A stretch of 64,000 nucleotides of DNA from Pseudobutyrivibrio sp. MD2005 (GTDB taxonomy: Bacteria; Bacillota; Clostridia; Lachnospirales; Lachnospiraceae): assembly GCF_000621865.1 (NCBI RefSeq), contig NZ_JHXE01000013.1, positions 62,001-126,000 on the forward strand, written 5' to 3'. Positions within the stretch are counted from its first letter, which is position 1; each line of letters starts with the position of its first letter. Position numbers and translations under genes: made by a program. Positions 15,942 to 24,406 of this stretch are shown here, one piece after another. Under the pieces are notes generated by a model, which saw only the letters and a program-made list of their open reading frames with translations, was not told where the DNA came from and did not search any database.

Positions 15942-16158
15942 GTGATATTCATGGGATGTATGAGCCTTTTATTAGAAGAAAAAACAATTGAACAATTTGG
16001 AATCTGTAAAAGCCGGCAAAGATAAATTGATACTCTTAGGAGATTATATTGATATTGGTAACAATAGTTTCAAGGTCCTAAAAACTATATATGAACTTCA
16101 AAAAGAAGTCGGCGCTGATAACATGATTGTTCTGATTGGCAATCATGACAAACTGTGA
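15938..16158 (+). pseudogene. Frameshifted, truncated metallophosphoesterase
   Basis: ATG 15938 begins MSDIHGMYEPFIRRKNN and then stops. One base gained in the A6 run at 15979-15984 would restore the reading frame. The second frame reads KDKLILLGDYIDIG and then NMIVLIGNHDKL before a stop at 16156. The DxH, GDxxD and GNHD motifs are the first three metal-site motifs of calcineurin-like (Ser/Thr phosphatase type) enzymes. The remaining C-terminal half is absent, so even with the frame restored the protein is only about 73 residues. The start overlaps the stop of the preceding small gene. Confidence 0.85.
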
Positions 16159-16279
16159 TCTGTCCCTTTTTGAATCTATAACCTTGAGCAAATCTAATAT
16201 GCTATGCTAAAATGCAAATGTAAGGGTGCAAATGTAAAGTAAAAAGTGACAAAAACTATGCATTTGCCTCTTGTATTTA

Positions 16280-16330
16280 TTGTTGAAATAAAAAATCGTT
16301 TGTATAATTCCTTTTAAAGACGTCTTTAAA
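16280..16330 (+). promoter_or_regulatory. Promoter and LacI-type operator at the start of the mannan locus
   Basis: TTGTTG (16280-16285), a 17-nt spacer and TATAAT (16303-16308). The perfect 18-bp palindrome TTTAAAGACGTCTTTAAA (16313-16330), with a central CG typical of LacI-family operators, covers the expected transcription start. Autoregulation of the following lacI-type gene is likely. Upstream, ATGCAAATGTAA-like direct repeats (about 16210-16240) and the segment 16160-16280 hold no gene. Confidence 0.8.
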
Positions 16331-16380
16331 TCAATGAAAAGGAGAAAAGGATAGTATTAGAAGGGTGAAAGGATAGTATT

Positions 16381-17415
16381 ATGGCGAAGAAAGCTGTAAC
16401 TCAAAGTAGAATAGCAGATGCTCTTGGGGTATCTAGAAACACAGTGTCAAAGGCTTTGAATAACGAAATTGGAGTATCAGAGGAGCTTAGGAAGAAAATC
16501 CGCGATACGGCTATTGAAATGGGATACAACAAGCTTATAGTTTTAGACGAAAAAGGTGGCATTTATAAACAAAATATTGCTTTGGTATGCATTGGAAATG
16601 CTCTTGTTGATAGCTATTGGAATTCATTTATAGTGGCTTTAGACAAGCGGCTTAAGAGTCTGAATTACAATATGACCTTGTGCTTTTTAGAGGAAGAGGA
16701 TGACAAAAATCTTCGTATTCCAGATAATCTATCTTCAAGCTATGTTGCTGGAATAGTTTTTATTGGTGTTTGTACAAAGGCATTTGCTAAGAGGTTGATG
16801 CAGTTAAAAATACCAACAGTGTTTATTGATACTTTCTGGGATGTAGATATTAACAATCTATTTTCAGATACACTTCTTATAGATAATTACCACTCTGTAT
16901 ATGAGATTACCACCCGTTTGATAAAAGACGGTCATAAACGTATTGGATTTTTGGGGGATATTTACACCTGTAAAAGCTATTACGAGAGATTTATGGGATA
17001 TAAGGATGCTCTCAGAGATAACAACATCCAATATGATGAAAAGCTATGTGCCATGGGAGAAAACATTGCAGGCACATATACAGATGAGAATTATTTTTAT
17101 AAGCTGTTTAAGGCTATGGATATAAAGCCTACTGCCATGGTTTGTTGCAACGATAGATATGCTATGCAGTTTATGATTAGCATAAAAACTGGTGGCTATC
17201 AAGTGCCACAGGATATTGCTGTCGCAGGGTTTGATAATCTGAAGGAATCGACATATTTTTATCCAACCCTTACTACTGTTGAGGGCAATAGAACTCAACT
17301 GGGGAATCGTGCCGCTGAGCAAATTGTTAAGCGTATCAAATTTCCGGCTGAGCAATTTGAATTAGTAAGATTACAATCAACACCTATTTATAGAGATAGC
17401 ACAAAGCATAAATAA
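16381..17415 (+). CDS. LacI-family transcriptional regulator (first)
   Basis: A 344-residue repressor. The N-terminal HTH and hinge are QSRIADALGVSRNTVSKALN (residues 8-27) with the hinge near EMGYNK. The rest is a periplasmic-binding-protein-like effector domain ending with AVAGFDNLKESTYFYPTLTTV, the family's dimer and effector signature. It is likely to sense a manno-oligosaccharide or sugar phosphate and to control the mannan genes and itself through the palindrome at 16313. The leader contains AAGGATAGTATTA twice, 21 bp apart, the second copy forming the ribosome site. Confidence 0.9.
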   Translation: MAKKAVTQSRIADALGVSRNTVSKALNNEIGVSEELRKKIRDTAIEMGYNKLIVLDEKGGIYKQNIALVCIGNALVDSYWNSFIVALDKRLKSLNYNMTLCFLEEEDDKNLRIPDNLSSSYVAGIVFIGVCTKAFAKRLMQLKIPTVFIDTFWDVDINNLFSDTLLIDNYHSVYEITTRLIKDGHKRIGFLGDIYTCKSYYERFMGYKDALRDNNIQYDEKLCAMGENIAGTYTDENYFYKLFKAMDIKPTAMVCCNDRYAMQFMISIKTGGYQVPQDIAVAGFDNLKESTYFYPTLTTVEGNRTQLGNRAAEQIVKRIKFPAEQFELVRLQSTPIYRDSTKHK

Positions 17416-17451
17416 TATCTTTATCTTCTATACTTTTCTTAAATCAATCAC

Positions 17452-18657
17452 ATGGAAAAACTAAAAATTGAATTTTCGTCTGAACCAGTCATTGAACCTA
17501 AAAAGGGATGTGACTGGGCGGACACAATGGTGCTTAATCCTGCGTTATTTTTGGATGATGATGGAAAGACTATTCACATGCTTTTTCGAGCTACGGGACC
17601 TTGGCCAAAGAAGAACCTTAAGGGGGTTTCTGACCCATATCCTATTTTTTTAGGATATGCCCAAAGTACCGACTTAGGAGATAGCTTTCAAGCAGATTTC
17701 AGCAGACCTGCTCTTGCCCCTGCACTTGAATATGATAAAGAGAAAATGTTTATCGTAAATACGATAGGAGAAAAGGTTATAAATTTCGCCAATGGTTGCG
17801 TTGAGGATCCTAGAATTTTTACAGTAGAAGGTAAAACTTATCTAACGGTAGCGTCTCGACTTTTCCCACCCGGACCATATTGGGAAAAGGATGCCAGAAG
17901 AGACAATCTGCCTGATTGGGTTTTTGAGGATGAAACTGCTGTTGAAGTATGCGCAAGAAGAAATGATACAGTAACTGTTTTGTTCGAGCTCAATGTAGAT
18001 AGATTAAAGGCTGGGGATTATGAGAAAGCTTTTACCTATGTTTGTCCTCTGACAGATGGTGCCTTAAGTGACAATAGAGATGTTTTTTTCTTTCCTAAAA
18101 GATTTAAAATCAATGGAAAAATGCAGCTTTTAATGCTCCATCGACCAGACAATCCAAGCAAGTTTGAAGGCGTTACTGATGTGACGACTCCTTCCATTAT
18201 GCTTGCAGCAGCAGAGACATTTGAGGATTTTGCTACTGGAAAGGCAACAAATGTACTTCTTGCAACAAGCAAATTTGACTGGGAATCGGAACGAGTAGGC
18301 GCAAGCTTTCCACCTATAGACCTTGGAGAAGGAAAATGGTTAGTATCATACCATGGCAAGCAATTGCCAGACTATGGGTACACACAATCATTCATGATTC
18401 TTCAAGAACAGGAGGATGACTTCCCTAAAATCATTCATAGAATGTCTGATAGATTAATCTATGCAAAACAGGATTGGGAGCTTCCTGATAAATTCCCATG
18501 TCCATGTATTTTTACCACAGGGGCTGTAGTAGTGGATGACACTCTTATAATGGGATACGGAGCTGCTGATCAAAAGATTGGTATAGCAAAGGTTTCGTTA
18601 TCAGTACTTGTTGAATATGTAAAATTATTTGACGCAGAGGGGGTAAAGAGTAATTAA
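17452..18657 (+). CDS. GH130-family protein (third GH130, specificity unclear)
   Basis: A 401-residue five-bladed beta-propeller protein. GH130 features are LNPALFLDDDGKTIHMLFRA near the start, NGCVEDPRIF (D119 is the expected catalytic acid position), ERVGASFPPIDLGEGKWLVSYHG, and the closing MGYGAADQKIGIAK. It diverges from the two GH130 phosphorylases at 25591 and 26775. It may be a mannoside phosphorylase or hydrolase for a different linkage. There is no signal peptide, so it is cytoplasmic. It lies 36 bp after the first lacI gene and has a poor ribosome site, which suggests coupled translation. Confidence 0.75.
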   Translation: MEKLKIEFSSEPVIEPKKGCDWADTMVLNPALFLDDDGKTIHMLFRATGPWPKKNLKGVSDPYPIFLGYAQSTDLGDSFQADFSRPALAPALEYDKEKMFIVNTIGEKVINFANGCVEDPRIFTVEGKTYLTVASRLFPPGPYWEKDARRDNLPDWVFEDETAVEVCARRNDTVTVLFELNVDRLKAGDYEKAFTYVCPLTDGALSDNRDVFFFPKRFKINGKMQLLMLHRPDNPSKFEGVTDVTTPSIMLAAAETFEDFATGKATNVLLATSKFDWESERVGASFPPIDLGEGKWLVSYHGKQLPDYGYTQSFMILQEQEDDFPKIIHRMSDRLIYAKQDWELPDKFPCPCIFTTGAVVVDDTLIMGYGAADQKIGIAKVSLSVLVEYVKLFDAEGVKSN

Positions 18658-18707
18658 TTTGTTGAAATTAAATTAAAATTAGTTAAATTATGATATATTT
18701 GATTTAA

Positions 18708-18731
18708 AATTAGCTAATTAAATGTTATACT
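18708..18731 (+). promoter_or_regulatory. Palindrome and -10 box upstream of second lacI-type gene
   Basis: The perfect palindrome AATTAGCTAATT (18708-18719) precedes TATACT (18726-18731) by 6 bp, as expected for an operator between the promoter boxes. The -35 box is poor. The surrounding 120 bp are very AT-rich. Confidence 0.5.
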
Positions 18732-18778
18732 TTTTCTAAACTATAATAGATTATCTTTAATAGGATAGGAGTAGAGAG

Positions 18779-19807
18779 ATGGCAAAAAGCGTAAAGCTAG
18801 CAGATATTGCTAAGGAATTAGGTGTAAGTGCTGTTACAGTTTCTAAGGCATTATCGGGGCAGAAGGGTGTCAGTGAGGAAATGCGAGAGAAAATTGTGGA
18901 GCTGGCAGATGAGTTGGGCTATAAGCAGCCTTCTGCAAATAAAAAGCAGGAACAGTCTTCTAAAAGCTTTAATATTGCAGTTATAGTACATGAGCGTTAT
19001 TTGGATAAATATGACTCCTTCTATCTTAGGCTTTACCAAAAAATAGCTGCAAGCACCGCTTCATTGGGATGTTTGTCACTTATGGAAGTGGTCAGCTTTG
19101 ATGCAGAAAGAGACTGCAAAATTCCAATGGTTATAGATGAAAATAAAGCTGATGGATTTATCTTTATAGGTAAATTCTCCAAGGAATATATTCATAATAT
19201 AAATAAGCAGGTGCCACAGGCTTTATGTGTATATCTAGATTCCAGTGATGCCAGACTAAATGTGGATTCTGTTATTTCAGATAGCTTTTATGGAGCCTAT
19301 TATCTGACAAATTATCTCTTTGAAATGGGACATACTGAGATTGGTTTTTTTGGTAATGTTATGGCTACAAGCTCCATAACTGATAGATATTTAGGTTATG
19401 CCAAATCCCTTATGGAGCATGGAAGGGATATTGAAAAGAATTGGATTATAGATGATAGAAGTGAGGAAAGTGGATTTATGTATTCCTCGGATGAAATCAC
19501 TCTTCCAAAAATTCTTCCCACAGCTTTTGTTTGTAACTGTGATTTGGCAGCCAGCACAATGATTAAGAGACTGGAAAATGAAGGGTATAAAGTACCTGAG
19601 GATTTTTCAGTAGTTGGTTATGATAATTTTCTGTTCCCAGGTCTCTGCGATGTAGAGCTTACTACTTACGAAGTTGATATGGATGAAATGGTTCGTATGT
19701 GCCTGGATTTGCTTATTAAAAAGCTGGAAGGAAAGCCATATAAAAAGGGTATAAATATTGTTGAGGGCAAACTTATAGTAAGAGCAAGTGTTAATCCTAA
19801 ACGTTAG
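18779..19807 (+). CDS. LacI-family transcriptional regulator (second)
   Basis: A 342-residue paralogue of the first LacI protein. The HTH is KLADIAKELGVSAVTVSKALSG (residues 6-27), followed by a binding-protein-like domain with DRYLGYAKSLMEHG and SVVGYDNFLFPGLCDVELTT. Two LacI regulators in one mannan locus is also the situation described for Roseburia intestinalis. The ribosome site is AGGATAGGAG. The gene is convergent with the AraC-type gene at 19819 with only 11 bp between the stops, and no terminator is visible. Confidence 0.9.
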   Translation: MAKSVKLADIAKELGVSAVTVSKALSGQKGVSEEMREKIVELADELGYKQPSANKKQEQSSKSFNIAVIVHERYLDKYDSFYLRLYQKIAASTASLGCLSLMEVVSFDAERDCKIPMVIDENKADGFIFIGKFSKEYIHNINKQVPQALCVYLDSSDARLNVDSVISDSFYGAYYLTNYLFEMGHTEIGFFGNVMATSSITDRYLGYAKSLMEHGRDIEKNWIIDDRSEESGFMYSSDEITLPKILPTAFVCNCDLAASTMIKRLENEGYKVPEDFSVVGYDNFLFPGLCDVELTTYEVDMDEMVRMCLDLLIKKLEGKPYKKGINIVEGKLIVRASVNPKR

Positions 19808-19818
19808 TATTTAGATAA

Positions 19819-20802
19819 TTAGCTAAAGGTTTCTAGTGTAGGGAATAGAATGTTCTCGCTGGAACCTGTTCCTAAATGAGACTGGCGATACTTTAATGGA
19901 GTATCGCCAGTTTGGCGTTTAAATAGATTTATAAAATGAGTGGTGTTCTCGATTCCCACTTCACATCCTATAGATACGATGGTTTCATCGGTTTCCAATA
20001 GAAATTCCTTTGCTTTATCTATCCTTACCTTATTTAAATATTTTAATGGCGAAGTCTCATAATAAATTGAGAATTCGCGACAAAGTCGATATTTACTGAT
20101 TTTTAGCTCTTCCTGCAGTGAATCTAGTGTGTGATTTTCATAATACCTTGTATCCAATATTCTTTTAAGCTTTGCAATGTGCAAAGGAATGTTATTAGAA
20201 AAAGGATCATTGGGTTGACTGGTTGTGAGCAATCTTACAAAAACGTATTGAAACATAATAGATTCCATATACAAATTGCTTCTTTCTGTGGTTCTAAGAA
20301 AGTAGTTTAGCTTTTCTAAGCTGTTGACAATAAATGAATGTAGTTCAAATTTATTATAATAAAAGTATTCATTGCCTTGTTGACTAATGATTTCCTTACA
20401 GTAGCTGTCTACCGCGGAACCGCTAATAAAATATAGATAAAGAGAGAGCTCTCTGCTGATAGTTTTTAGTTTATAGCTATTGTTTTTGTATGCTAAAAGA
20501 GCAGTCTTTTCTGGACATTGAATGGTTTGTAAGTCATTTCCGAATTCAAGCTTTCCAGAAGCTACATATGCACAGATATAGTAATCTCCGGTGTTGATAA
20601 TATATTCTATATTTCTATCATAATAGACAGCCCCTCCAAAACAGATATAAGGAAGAGTGTCATCTAATTTATTCTTTGGGTTTTTTCTAAAATTTTCCAT
20701 GTGAATACATGATGGAAGCTTACCATCAATCATAGCAGGTCTTATTAAATCAATATGATTATGAAGAAAATCCACCTCTTCTGTACTGAAATAGTTATTC
20801 AT
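19819..20802 (-). CDS. AraC-family transcriptional regulator
   Basis: A 327-residue protein. The C-terminal 100 residues carry the two AraC HTH motifs (HTLDSLQEELKISKYRLCRE and IVSIGCEVGIENTTHFINLF) and the usual TPLKYRQS end. The N-terminal 200 residues are a cupin-type sensor domain of the kind that binds sugars. It is divergent from the ABC importer gene at 21167, so it is the likely activator of that operon, whose promoter has a poor -35 box. The start has AAGGAGAAGC upstream. Confidence 0.88.
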   Translation of the reverse strand: MNNYFSTEEVDFLHNHIDLIRPAMIDGKLPSCIHMENFRKNPKNKLDDTLPYICFGGAVYYDRNIEYIINTGDYYICAYVASGKLEFGNDLQTIQCPEKTALLAYKNNSYKLKTISRELSLYLYFISGSAVDSYCKEIISQQGNEYFYYNKFELHSFIVNSLEKLNYFLRTTERSNLYMESIMFQYVFVRLLTTSQPNDPFSNNIPLHIAKLKRILDTRYYENHTLDSLQEELKISKYRLCREFSIYYETSPLKYLNKVRIDKAKEFLLETDETIVSIGCEVGIENTTHFINLFKRQTGDTPLKYRQSHLGTGSSENILFPTLETFS

Positions 20803-20827
20803 TCTTAACGCTTCTCCTTATCTAAAT

Positions 20828-20880
20828 AGGAGTTCTTGCTGACTTAACAATGATATTGCCAGCAAGAATCCTGCTTTTTC
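20828..20880 (-). promoter_or_regulatory. Leader hairpin upstream of the AraC-type gene
   Basis: AGGAGTTCTTGCTG (20828-20841) and CAGCAAGAATCCT (20860-20872) form a long stem with one mismatch. On the forward strand GCTTTTTC follows, so it could end forward transcription arriving from the lacI gene. On the reverse strand it lies in the 5-prime leader of the AraC gene, 26 bp before the start codon. Confidence 0.6.
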
Positions 20881-21166
20881 CTTAAACATCCCTCGAAAAG
20901 ACATCATTATTAGCTAAAAATTAACTGATATAAACTAAAAATGATTAATTGCTAAGTTAAAATATTCTTAATTCGGATTAATATTAGCATAAATTACTAA
21001 TTATTTCTGGTTATAATTGTCATATTTATCAAAAATAGTCCTAAAAACAATAATAAATGATTTAATGCAATAATAATAGATGATTAATTTATCTGAGTCA
21101 ATATAATTAAATTAAGTTAACAAAAAGTTAACAGAAATGACCGAACTATTTAGGAGGTAATGGAAA
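20881..21166 (+). promoter_or_regulatory. AT-rich divergent regulatory region of the mannan importer operon
   Basis: About 290 bp without a gene. TTAGCTAA (20910-20917) repeats the palindrome core seen before the second lacI gene. TATAAT (21102-21107) is the best -10 box and has no good -35, as expected for an activator-dependent promoter. Two GTTAAC palindromes (21116-21121 and 21127-21132) lie 11 bp apart, one helical turn, just downstream of it. Binding by the AraC or LacI regulators is inferred. Confidence 0.45.
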
Positions 21167-22549
21167 GTGAGAAAGAAGAAAGTATTGGCGGTTTTATTAG
21201 CAGGTGCAATGCTTGCTACAGCAACGGGCTGCTCTTCGTCAAAGGGAGGTGATGGAAGCAGTCAGACAGGTGGAGATTTAAAACAATATGCAGATATTGT
21301 TTTGGGAGAAGACTTTACCGATCTTGACGCAACAATCACGATGTTCAATAACAGAACAGATTTGGATTCTGACGAATATGGCGGGGTAACATGGAAGGAA
21401 TACCTTGCAGAATTCAATAAGCTTTATCCAAATATTAAGGTGGAAATCACTACAGATACAAATTATGCAGAGGACTCTCTGACACATCTTCAGTCAGGTG
21501 ATTATGAAACCATTATGGGTATCCCACATATTGATAAGTCAGACTATAGCACATATTTCTTGTCATATGGAGATTTTGACACAATGAGCCAGCAAATCAA
21601 TTATGCTGAGGAAAGAATGTATGACCAAGAAGTTTACGGTGTTCCTTTCACAGCAACAGCTCAGGGAATCGTCTATAACAAGAAGGTATTTGAGGAGGCC
21701 GGTATAACAGAGCTTCCAACAACTCCAGAAGAATTTTTAGCCGATCTTAAGATTATTAAGGAAAATACAGATGCAATTCCGCTGTACACAAACTATGCAG
21801 CAGGATGGACAATGGGTGTGTGGGATATGTACACAGGCATAAGTGCTACAGGTGATTCTACATATAGAAATCAGAAGATGCTTCACACAGCAAATCCATT
21901 TAAGGATACAGGCGATTCGACTCATCCATATGCGGTTTACAAGATTCTTTATGATGCAGTTGCCGAAGGATTAACAGAGGATGATTATACAACCACCGAT
22001 TGGGAAGGTTGCAAAGGTATGATGAATAATGGTGAAATTGCATGCATGGTTCTTGGTTCATGGGCAGTACCACAGATTAAAGGAGCTGGACCAAATGTAG
22101 ATGATATTGGATACATGGCATTCCCTATCACTGTAGATGGAAAGCAGTATGCTGTAGCAAGTGCAGATTATTGCTTTGGAATAAATGTAAATGCGCCTAC
22201 AGATGAACAGCAGGCAGCAATCATTTTTGTTAAGTGGATGGCTGAGGAATCTGGATATTCATATAACGAGACTGGACTTCCTATTGCAAAGAAAAATACA
22301 GAAACACAGCTTTCATTTGATGGAGTTGAATTCCTTAATGATGCACCAGCGGTAGAGGGTGAAGAAGACTTGCTCAACGAGCTTAACGCTGAATCAGAGC
22401 TAAATGTAAATAATGGTGGAGACACTAAGATTCAGGAGATTATAGAGCATGCATCTATCGGAGATATGACATTTGATGAAATCATGAAAGATTGGAATGA
22501 AAGATGGTCAGAAGCTCAGGAGGTTTGTGGAGCAAGCATAGACTATTAA
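21167..22549 (+). CDS. ABC transporter sugar-binding lipoprotein (mannan oligosaccharides)
   Basis: A 460-residue extracellular solute-binding protein of family 1. The lipobox ends in LATATGC with the lipidated Cys at residue 22. It contains IVYNKKVFEEAGITELPTTPEEF and CMVLGSWAVPQIKGAG, typical of MalE/UgpB-type proteins. The GTG start at 21167 is fixed by AGGAGGT 8 nt upstream. Context points to beta-manno-oligosaccharide or galactomannan-oligosaccharide capture, as with the binding protein of the Roseburia mannan locus. No ATPase gene is present, so a shared MsmK-type ATPase elsewhere is assumed. Confidence 0.9.
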   Translation: MRKKKVLAVLLAGAMLATATGCSSSKGGDGSSQTGGDLKQYADIVLGEDFTDLDATITMFNNRTDLDSDEYGGVTWKEYLAEFNKLYPNIKVEITTDTNYAEDSLTHLQSGDYETIMGIPHIDKSDYSTYFLSYGDFDTMSQQINYAEERMYDQEVYGVPFTATAQGIVYNKKVFEEAGITELPTTPEEFLADLKIIKENTDAIPLYTNYAAGWTMGVWDMYTGISATGDSTYRNQKMLHTANPFKDTGDSTHPYAVYKILYDAVAEGLTEDDYTTTDWEGCKGMMNNGEIACMVLGSWAVPQIKGAGPNVDDIGYMAFPITVDGKQYAVASADYCFGINVNAPTDEQQAAIIFVKWMAEESGYSYNETGLPIAKKNTETQLSFDGVEFLNDAPAVEGEEDLLNELNAESELNVNNGGDTKIQEIIEHASIGDMTFDEIMKDWNERWSEAQEVCGASIDY

Positions 22550-22562
22550 TATGAAATTTTTC

Positions 22563-22587
22563 GGGAGGGCCGAAACGTGGCTCTCCC
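22563..22587 (+). other. mRNA hairpin between binding-protein and permease genes
   Basis: GGGAGGGCC (22563-22571) and GGCTCTCCC (22579-22587) form a 9-bp stem with one G-T pair. There is no T run, so this is probably a 3-prime stability structure that lets the binding protein be made in excess of the permeases. Confidence 0.75.
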
Positions 22588-22617
22588 TATAAAAGGAGTT
22601 TATTAGGAGGAATTTTT

Positions 22618-23541
22618 ATGGCGACCGCGCTTGGCAATTCTAAAAAATGGATAAAGAGTAGAAAGGGGCAACAGCTTTTAATCTGTGTTGGGTTCACTGT
22701 GATTCCTCTATTTTTACTTTTTTTATTCACATATCTTCCGTTTGGGCAGATGGTGAAATTTAGTTTTTATAAAATGAAATATTCCACCCCTGTAGATAAG
22801 AGAGTGTTTGTAGGGTGGAGAAATTATTTGGATGTATTTAGCAGAAAGGATTGCTTTGGAGCATTAAAGCTCAGTGTGTATTACTGCATCGGAGCACTTA
22901 TTCAGTTAGTATTATCTCTTTATTTGGCGACAGTTTTAAGTTTCAAGGTTAAAGCTGGAAATCTATTTAAGGGACTTATGTTTTTCCCTTACTTAATCAG
23001 TGGTATTGCAATTGGTTTTATTTTTAAGTTTTTCTACACTAGAGGATTCGTGTTTGATACATTGCTTCAGACACTTGGTATAAATATTGAAAGTCTACCA
23101 TACTGGCTGAAAGATCAGGCTGTTAATAACTGGTCTTTGGTTGCAACATCAGTATGGAGATATTTTGGTCAGAATATGGTTCTTTTCATAGGAGCAATAA
23201 TGTCAGTTGACGCTGAACTATATGAGGCTGCTCAATTAGATGGTGCTAATAGATTCCAACAATTTAAGCATATTATTTTGCCTAGCATCAAGACGATTGT
23301 TACTTTGAATATTATTCTTTCTATTTCAGGATCACTTTCAGCATTTGAGCCACCTTATGTAATTACAGGCGGTGCAAATGGTACAGGAACATATTTTGTA
23401 GTAATGAATGAAATTGCCCACACTAGCCAGAAGGTTGGGTTAGCCAGCGCAATGGCAGTGGTGCTACTAATGCTTATTTTCGGAGTTACTATTCTTCAAA
23501 AGCTATTCTTTAAATATGTTTTTAGAAATGTGGACAAATAA
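22618..23541 (+). CDS. ABC sugar transporter permease (MalF/UgpA type)
   Basis: A 307-residue inner-membrane protein with six predicted helices and a short basic N-terminus. The cytoplasmic EAA loop that docks with the ATPase is YEAAQLDGANRFQQFKHIILP (about residues 201-221). It pairs with the next permease, whose start lies 13 bp downstream. The ribosome site is TAGGAGG. It forms half of the channel for manno-oligosaccharide import. Confidence 0.92.
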   Translation: MATALGNSKKWIKSRKGQQLLICVGFTVIPLFLLFLFTYLPFGQMVKFSFYKMKYSTPVDKRVFVGWRNYLDVFSRKDCFGALKLSVYYCIGALIQLVLSLYLATVLSFKVKAGNLFKGLMFFPYLISGIAIGFIFKFFYTRGFVFDTLLQTLGINIESLPYWLKDQAVNNWSLVATSVWRYFGQNMVLFIGAIMSVDAELYEAAQLDGANRFQQFKHIILPSIKTIVTLNIILSISGSLSAFEPPYVITGGANGTGTYFVVMNEIAHTSQKVGLASAMAVVLLMLIFGVTILQKLFFKYVFRNVDK

Positions 23542-23554
23542 GAGGTGGAAAAAT

Positions 23555-24403
23555 ATGAAAAGAAATCATTTAAATTTAAAGTCAGCGATAATAATTGTTC
23601 TTAAATATTTCTCCCTGTTATTCTTTGGTTTTGTTGCAGTAATACCGGTTATATCCTGCATCATTACTGCTTTCAAAACCTCAGAAGAGTATCAGAACAC
23701 AAGCGTAATGACTTTACCAAAAAGTTGGCTGAACTTTGATAACTTTATAAAAGCATATACAACAGCAAACATGGGCAGAGCTTTTATTAATTCCCTGATC
23801 GTTATGGTATGCGTTCTCATAGTATCGATTATCGTCGGAACTCAGCTTGCTTATGTACTTAATAGATTTAAGTTTCCAGGTAATACACTTATAAGAAATC
23901 TGTTTTTGTTTGCTTCATTACTCCCCGGTGTAGCCATGCAGGTAACTGTATACAATATTATGTCTTCCCTCGGATTAATAAATCATTTGTATGGCTACAT
24001 CATAATGATGTGTGGAACGGATGTAATTTCAATATACATTTTTATACAGTTTATGGAAAACATACCGGTTTCTCTTGATGAATCGGCTATCATCGATGGA
24101 GCATCATATTGGACTATTTATTGGAAGATTATGTTGCCACTGCTAAAGCCGGCAATTGTAACATCGTGCATCCTTAAGGGGGTGGGGGTATACAACGAAT
24201 ACTATGCTGCAAACCTTTATCTTCAGGATAAGGATTTACATACTATTGCAACTTCACTTTATACATTCGTTGGCCCAATGGGAAGTCAATACAATCTAAT
24301 TTGTGCAGGCGTTTTGATTTCGCTTCTTCCAGCATTGATTGTATTTATCATATTCCAAAAGCAGATTTACAGTGGAATTACAGCTGGAGCGGTAAAGGGG
24401 TAG
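23555..24403 (+). CDS. ABC sugar transporter permease (MalG/UgpE type)
   Basis: A 282-residue inner-membrane protein with six predicted helices. The EAA-type loop is DESAIIDGASYWTIYWKIMLP. ATG 23555 is chosen because AGAGGTGG lies 6 nt upstream; an upstream in-frame start at 23516 would overlap the MalF-type gene. It ends 3 bp before the epimerase gene, so transport and metabolism are tightly coupled. Confidence 0.92.
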   Translation: MKRNHLNLKSAIIIVLKYFSLLFFGFVAVIPVISCIITAFKTSEEYQNTSVMTLPKSWLNFDNFIKAYTTANMGRAFINSLIVMVCVLIVSIIVGTQLAYVLNRFKFPGNTLIRNLFLFASLLPGVAMQVTVYNIMSSLGLINHLYGYIIMMCGTDVISIYIFIQFMENIPVSLDESAIIDGASYWTIYWKIMLPLLKPAIVTSCILKGVGVYNEYYAANLYLQDKDLHTIATSLYTFVGPMGSQYNLICAGVLISLLPALIVFIIFQKQIYSGITAGAVKG

Positions 24404-24406
24404 GAA

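Noticed and set aside
10929-16167. Short GGGACAG/CTGTCCC stretches near 10929, 14274 and 16160
   Set aside because: Only 7-9 bp are shared, with no flanking repeat structure; not enough to call a mobile-element trace.
19817-19826. Third copy of the TTAGCTAA palindrome between convergent genes
   Set aside because: It overlaps the stop codon of the AraC gene and is far from any promoter; probably chance in AT-rich sequence.
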